From assembly GCA_013215515.1 (NCBI GenBank), contig JABSPC010000151.1, positions 1 to 16,955 on the forward strand: DNA of 16,955 bases, read 5' to 3'. The stretch comes from Crocinitomicaceae bacterium. Its GTDB lineage: Bacteria; Bacteroidota; Bacteroidia; Flavobacteriales_D; Crocinitomicaceae. Every line of letters starts with the position of its first letter. Position 1 is the stretch's first letter. Below are positions 13,159-16,955 of the stretch, one piece after another. The notes beneath the pieces were generated by a model. The model was not told the DNA's origin. It made no database searches and was given only the letters and a program-made list of their open reading frames with translations. Position numbers and translations under genes: made by a program.

Positions 13159-14874
13159 CTATGAAACGGGCTTGTCCTTATCATGCTCTAATGAGTATGA
13201 GAATTGTAAAATTTTGTCATCGCCTGCTTTAATAACTAAATCCCAAGTTATTTTTCCCGTAGCCTTGTTGAATTTCGCGCCCCCACCATCAACAAGCTTA
13301 ATAATTATGTCTTCGTTTGGTGTAATTGGAATTTGATCTTCTAAGGTTAAGTTGATTTCACCTTTAGAACTATTTTTCACTCTAATTTCAAAAGTATATG
13401 ACTTCAAAATATTCTTCCCTAGGTTCTTCTTCTCCTGAGTTTCACCAATCTTTTTTCGAGTAGATACGATTCCTTGGTCACGGCCTAGAGTAACCTCCAT
13501 CGTATCTGTTAAAATTGACGGATCGATCTGAGTACTTCCGACAATGGTTTGATTGAAATAAATATTCGCTTTTCCTGGCAGTAGGCTCAAGCTTTCCCAA
13601 TCGCCAATTCGAGCAAGTAAAAATGCATTCTTATTCGCCCTAGGTAACATATAATGTGAAAAATCTGCATTTACCTTCTTACTTGTAACTACCATCAATT
13701 TCTGACTTCCATCGGCTTTGATTGAATACGGCAACCTTATATCGAATTCAACATTTGAAAAATTCTGGCTGATGTTCGCCATACTTTGCATTGAGATAAA
13801 TTGCTGATTGAAATTGATATTTTGGTTGTTGCCTAAAGCATCCTTTCTGTAACCGGATTGAGCTTCTTTTAATTTAGCCTGTGAATCAAAAACTTGTGAT
13901 ACGGTATTTTGATTCTGAAACATTTGCGTTTCAGCAGAGATTTGAATTTCATTGTTTACGAATACGGTATAATCCAGTCTCCAAATTCCAGTTGTAGGCT
14001 TGGTCGTGAAACAATTTTGATTATAAGTTGAAAGAGTTAAGTGTACATTTTTCCAATCTTCACCTGAGTTTTGATATACATTCGCCTTGTATGTAATCGA
14101 CATCGGATCGACTGTATTGTCAGCTCTTAAGTCATAAGCTGGAATCCATCCCGCATTTGGAACGAGATAATTTACTTCAATCTTACCGCTTGTCGCAGCT
14201 TCTGAATAGGTAGTAACTAAAATGTGATGTCTTGTTTTGGCAGGTCTAGTAGGTTGGCCAATGTTGCCTGAGTATTTGTTCAGTTCATTTAGTCGAGTTC
14301 TAAATTTCACCTCTCTTACATTTGTATAATGCTGTTTCTTTTTCCAGCTGTGAATCAGCTCGTTAATTTCATCCAATTTAACACGGTAAAATTCTACAAC
14401 GTTTTTGAACTCAGGCAATGTGTCACTAATTCCACCTGATTTAATTAATTGATTTTGAGTGACCATCCTTTTTTCCTCATTCAAATTATTGAGTTTGAAT
14501 TGAATCCGTTCCTTCTCGAAACTGATGAATAACAAAGTATCATTTAACCAGTTGATTTCCTTTTGAATTTTAGCGGGAATGATTACTGGAGGATTTGTAG
14601 AAGGTGCAACGTACTCCGTTTGGTATTGGACATCTAGAATTAAGAAATTCCCACTTGCAGTGGCCTGAACATGAGATTGGTTTAGGAAAGGCGAAACATC
14701 TTTGATGATTATTTCATTGACTCCCTTTTTAATTGAAATGGTCTTCGATTCTCGAAAAACTTGAGCTCCACTTAAAAAAACAGTTGCCTTATTTATATCC
14801 GTACTTAACGTATCCGCAGCGAGGGTTAAATTGCTAATGAATAGCGTTGTGATAATAATTAGTGTCGATTTCAT
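13159..14874 (-). CDS. MuiA-family (mucoidy inhibitor A) DUF4140/DUF4139 exported protein
   Basis: A 571-residue protein with a signal peptide (MKSTLIIITTLFISNLTLA). Residues about 28-125 are the DUF4140 region (ATVFLSGAQVFRESKTISI followed by EIIIKDVSPFL). Residues about 120-205 are predicted coiled coil, and 215-565 are DUF4139, recognised by NYLVPNAGWIPAYDLRA and ANVYQNSGEDWKNVHLTLST. The length is usual for the family. MuiA was named for reducing mucoidy, but its molecular role is not known. It probably acts in the periplasm or at the outer membrane. It is transcribed alone, with its own terminator, and is divergent from the PHP gene across 146 bases. Confidence 0.88.
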   Translation of the reverse strand: MKSTLIIITTLFISNLTLAADTLSTDINKATVFLSGAQVFRESKTISIKKGVNEIIIKDVSPFLNQSHVQATASGNFLILDVQYQTEYVAPSTNPPVIIPAKIQKEINWLNDTLLFISFEKERIQFKLNNLNEEKRMVTQNQLIKSGGISDTLPEFKNVVEFYRVKLDEINELIHSWKKKQHYTNVREVKFRTRLNELNKYSGNIGQPTRPAKTRHHILVTTYSEAATSGKIEVNYLVPNAGWIPAYDLRADNTVDPMSITYKANVYQNSGEDWKNVHLTLSTYNQNCFTTKPTTGIWRLDYTVFVNNEIQISAETQMFQNQNTVSQVFDSQAKLKEAQSGYRKDALGNNQNINFNQQFISMQSMANISQNFSNVEFDIRLPYSIKADGSQKLMVVTSKKVNADFSHYMLPRANKNAFLLARIGDWESLSLLPGKANIYFNQTIVGSTQIDPSILTDTMEVTLGRDQGIVSTRKKIGETQEKKNLGKNILKSYTFEIRVKNSSKGEINLTLEDQIPITPNEDIIIKLVDGGGAKFNKATGKITWDLVIKAGDDKILQFSYSLEHDKDKPVS

Positions 14875-14997
14875 TTTAATTTATTTTGATCCTTGTACAC
14901 TTCACTGAATGCGGGGTTCAAAAAATATTTGGGATTTATTCCTCATACGTAGTATGGTTTTTTTTCGTGTAAAATTTTTTTACTTGAAATCTTAACC

Positions 14998-15005
14998 TAG
15001 TTTTG
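14998..15005 (+). promoter_or_regulatory. Bacteroidota-type -7 promoter box of the PHP-domain gene
   Basis: TAGTTTTG matches the -7 consensus TAnnTTTG exactly and lies 15 bases upstream of the ATG, which would give a very short leader. A TTG lies 11 bases upstream (in ACTTGAAAT), closer than the usual -33 spacing, so the -33 box is not convincing. Confidence 0.45.
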
Positions 15006-15020
15006 CAGAAAAATACCTGA

Positions 15021-16955
15021 ATGAAATCTGTCCTAATTGCCTCATTTTTAATTTTTTCCTTCTCCATTTTTGCCCATAGAGGTGAATTTGTTTCGATTGA
15101 AAATGTAGTGTTTGAAAATGTTAATGATCAAATCGTAATTGACTTTGATTTGGAAAATATTTTGGAAAAAGGACTGCTAAACATCAAAATTGAACTGCTT
15201 GTAAATGACATTTCTATTCAAGAAATTGACGTTAATACGGTAAGTAGTTCTGAACGATTTAAGCACCTTCAATTTGTGATTGGTTCAGGTGAAATAAATA
15301 ATGAATCGGACAAGGTTCAGATTGAAATCACGCGCCTTTTTGGAGAGCGTTTTGACTGGGGTGGATGGGACAATCCGATCGCTTCAAAGCAAGTGAATAC
15401 ACTTTATTCAGAGTTTTACGCAGATGCGCCATGGCGAATGAAAAAGACAGATGATCTTGGGAATATTGTTGGGATTCCAGTCCATTGCTTTTTGCACGAT
15501 GCGGATTTAATTCCTGGAATTGATTTACAAGTTGACTTTATCAATATTCAATTAAAGAACGCAACGGATGCTAATTTCGGCCCCGTATTGACGTATGAAA
15601 CAATGCTAATTGCTGATTTGAATAACTTGTTTTCGTGCATGTCGCAATCCGATAATGCCCTTGACATCAAAGAATTTGAATTGACTTCATTCACGCCAGT
15701 TTCTAATCAAACGTTTGACTTTGATATTGACACTGACTCTTTCGATGAATTTGTCGAGGTGACTGAGAAGTATTGGTATTTCACATTTACAATTCCACCA
15801 AGTGACTTGATCGGATTTAATAATGTGATCGACATTTTGGTTACAATTGAATACTCGAATTTAAGCCTTGGAGACGACAAAATTGGTCTGCGCGTTTTTA
15901 GATCAGATGAAGACGTTCCAACACTTACAAATTTCTACCGAGGTGATACGCACTTACACTCTATGTATACGCAAAGCGAAGCTGAAATAGGACTGCCTTT
16001 GTGCTCAACAAAAGAGGCCGCAATTTTAACGGGAATGGATTGGATCACAACTACTGATCATACTTCAGATTTCGATAATTATGGCTCGACAATTCAGACG
16101 AATTGGGCACGAATCAAATCGGAGGCGGCAGCTTTAAATTTGGCAGATAATTCACTTTTATACATACCTGGATTGGAGGTTGCACTGAATAACAACAACG
16201 ATAATTTGGTTCATATGCTCGCTTATCCAAATCCTGCGATGATTAGCTCAATGCCGTTTTTAGGTGATGGAAATGGCGACCTTGTTTCAACGTCTTCCAC
16301 TATTAATAGTACGTTAACGGCAATGGAATCCTTCAGTGGATTTGCATATATGTCGCATCCCTTTGCGACGGAAGATGCATTGCCAGTGGTGCCTGTTGAT
16401 GGCGGAATTTGGAATTTAGGTGAAGGTGGGTTTCCAATAAATGGCGATGTTTTTCCACTTGATGGAGGTTCTATTATTTGCAATGATTTAAACATTGAAT
16501 CGGATGTGTTGTCCACGGATGCTGGAATGCTGATCAAGGAAGGGTTAAAAGGAGGGCAAATTTGGAATACGCGCTACAATCTTACTGCAACAGGTGATGA
16601 AGTTGACCCTTGGGACGTTCAAGGGAACACGACGCCTTTTTCTCAAATGGACACTTCAAGTACGGGATTTCATTTCAGACGGTTTCGACAAGGGCAAGAA
16701 GTTATAAATCATATCAACCAGCTCGGGCTTCAATTTAAAAATGGCGACACGACCTATTCAAATTGGAAATTGTACTATTCTGCGGGGACAGATGCGCACG
16801 GATCATTTAACTATTCAAACACGGATGATTTTGCGAGTGTCGGAACGATTACGAACAACGCCGTTGGTAAATTAAGCACCATGACGTATTGCCCAAATGG
16901 AATGGGAACGGATGGTCAAGACGTCTTAATAGCGTTGAGAGATGGAAATGCAACC
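15021..16955 (+). CDS. Secreted PHP-domain metallohydrolase (CehA/McbA-like), 3' end outside the window
   Basis: The frame is open from ATG 15021 to the end of the window (645 codons). It has a signal peptide (MKSVLIASFLIFSFSIFA), an N-terminal region of about 280 residues rich in beta strands, and a PHP metal-binding domain. Candidate ligands are H311 and H313 (GDTHLHS), D346/H347 (TTDHTSD), E386 (GLEV), H398 (VHMLAYP), H446 (SHPF), and D591/H593 (GTDAHGS). PHP enzymes hydrolyse phosphoester or related bonds with two or three metal ions. Exported members are often annotated as the CehA/McbA family, which includes carbaryl hydrolase. The real substrate is unknown. A T9SS sorting domain may follow beyond the window, but that cannot be seen. 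Confidence 0.85.
   Translation, partial: MKSVLIASFLIFSFSIFAHRGEFVSIENVVFENVNDQIVIDFDLENILEKGLLNIKIELLVNDISIQEIDVNTVSSSERFKHLQFVIGSGEINNESDKVQIEITRLFGERFDWGGWDNPIASKQVNTLYSEFYADAPWRMKKTDDLGNIVGIPVHCFLHDADLIPGIDLQVDFINIQLKNATDANFGPVLTYETMLIADLNNLFSCMSQSDNALDIKEFELTSFTPVSNQTFDFDIDTDSFDEFVEVTEKYWYFTFTIPPSDLIGFNNVIDILVTIEYSNLSLGDDKIGLRVFRSDEDVPTLTNFYRGDTHLHSMYTQSEAEIGLPLCSTKEAAILTGMDWITTTDHTSDFDNYGSTIQTNWARIKSEAAALNLADNSLLYIPGLEVALNNNNDNLVHMLAYPNPAMISSMPFLGDGNGDLVSTSSTINSTLTAMESFSGFAYMSHPFATEDALPVVPVDGGIWNLGEGGFPINGDVFPLDGGSIICNDLNIESDVLSTDAGMLIKEGLKGGQIWNTRYNLTATGDEVDPWDVQGNTTPFSQMDTSSTGFHFRRFRQGQEVINHINQLGLQFKNGDTTYSNWKLYYSAGTDAHGSFNYSNTDDFASVGTITNNAVGKLSTMTYCPNGMGTDGQDVLIALRDGNAT

Noticed and set aside
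16223..16537. Minus-strand frame of 104 codons inside the PHP gene
   Set aside because: It lies opposite the strongly supported PHP coding sequence, including its SHPF motif, and has no recognisable domain.

Overview
The window looks like chromosomal DNA of a Bacteroidota bacterium, most likely of the order Flavobacteriales and possibly near Crocinitomicaceae/Fluviicola; that finer placement is an inference. The evidence is a type IX secretion (T9SS) type A sorting domain, two PorP/SprF-family proteins, a plug-and-barrel receptor of Bacteroidota type, DUF983, AT-rich intergenic DNA and a TAnnTTTG-type promoter box. No tRNA, rRNA, CRISPR array or phage gene was seen.

Layout. (1) 1-870: the last 40 codons of an IS1595-family transposase run into the 3' part of a T9SS-secreted protein that appears to have lost its 5' end. 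(2) 5000-932, minus strand: a tightly packed operon of a secreted S9 peptidase, an extended SDR of 3-beta-hydroxysteroid-dehydrogenase type, a steroid 5-alpha-reductase-family membrane enzyme and a shortened TonB-C-like protein. (3) 5219-7597, plus strand: a TonB-dependent-receptor-like outer-membrane barrel, divergent from (2). (4) 9217-7594, minus strand: a DksA/TraR zinc-finger gene with two in-frame stops, a YiiM-like MOSC protein and an unknown membrane protein, all coupled. (5) 9282-11588: DUF983 (plus) and two tandem PorP/SprF paralogues (minus). A fossil of the DUF983 3' end lies between the paralogues and shows that the duplicated unit included it. (6) 12852-11599, minus strand: an anti-sigma-like membrane protein joined to a beta-barrel, also with an in-frame stop near its 5' end. 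(7) 14874-13159, minus strand: a MuiA-type DUF4140/DUF4139 protein followed by a clear terminator. (8) 15021-16955, plus strand: a secreted PHP-domain metallohydrolase that runs off the window.

Themes. Most products act in or beyond the cell envelope. The best candidate for a small pathway is the 3-beta-HSD-like SDR plus 5-alpha-reductase pair, which would fit steroid A-ring chemistry on scavenged sterols or bile-acid-like compounds. The substrate cannot be read from sequence. A second theme is gene decay: one gene apparently cut by an insertion sequence, two genes with nonsense codons but otherwise intact frames, a TonB-C domain missing a strand, and one gene fossil left by a duplication. 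The nonsense cases are substitutions, not indels, so they are unlikely to be homopolymer sequencing errors.
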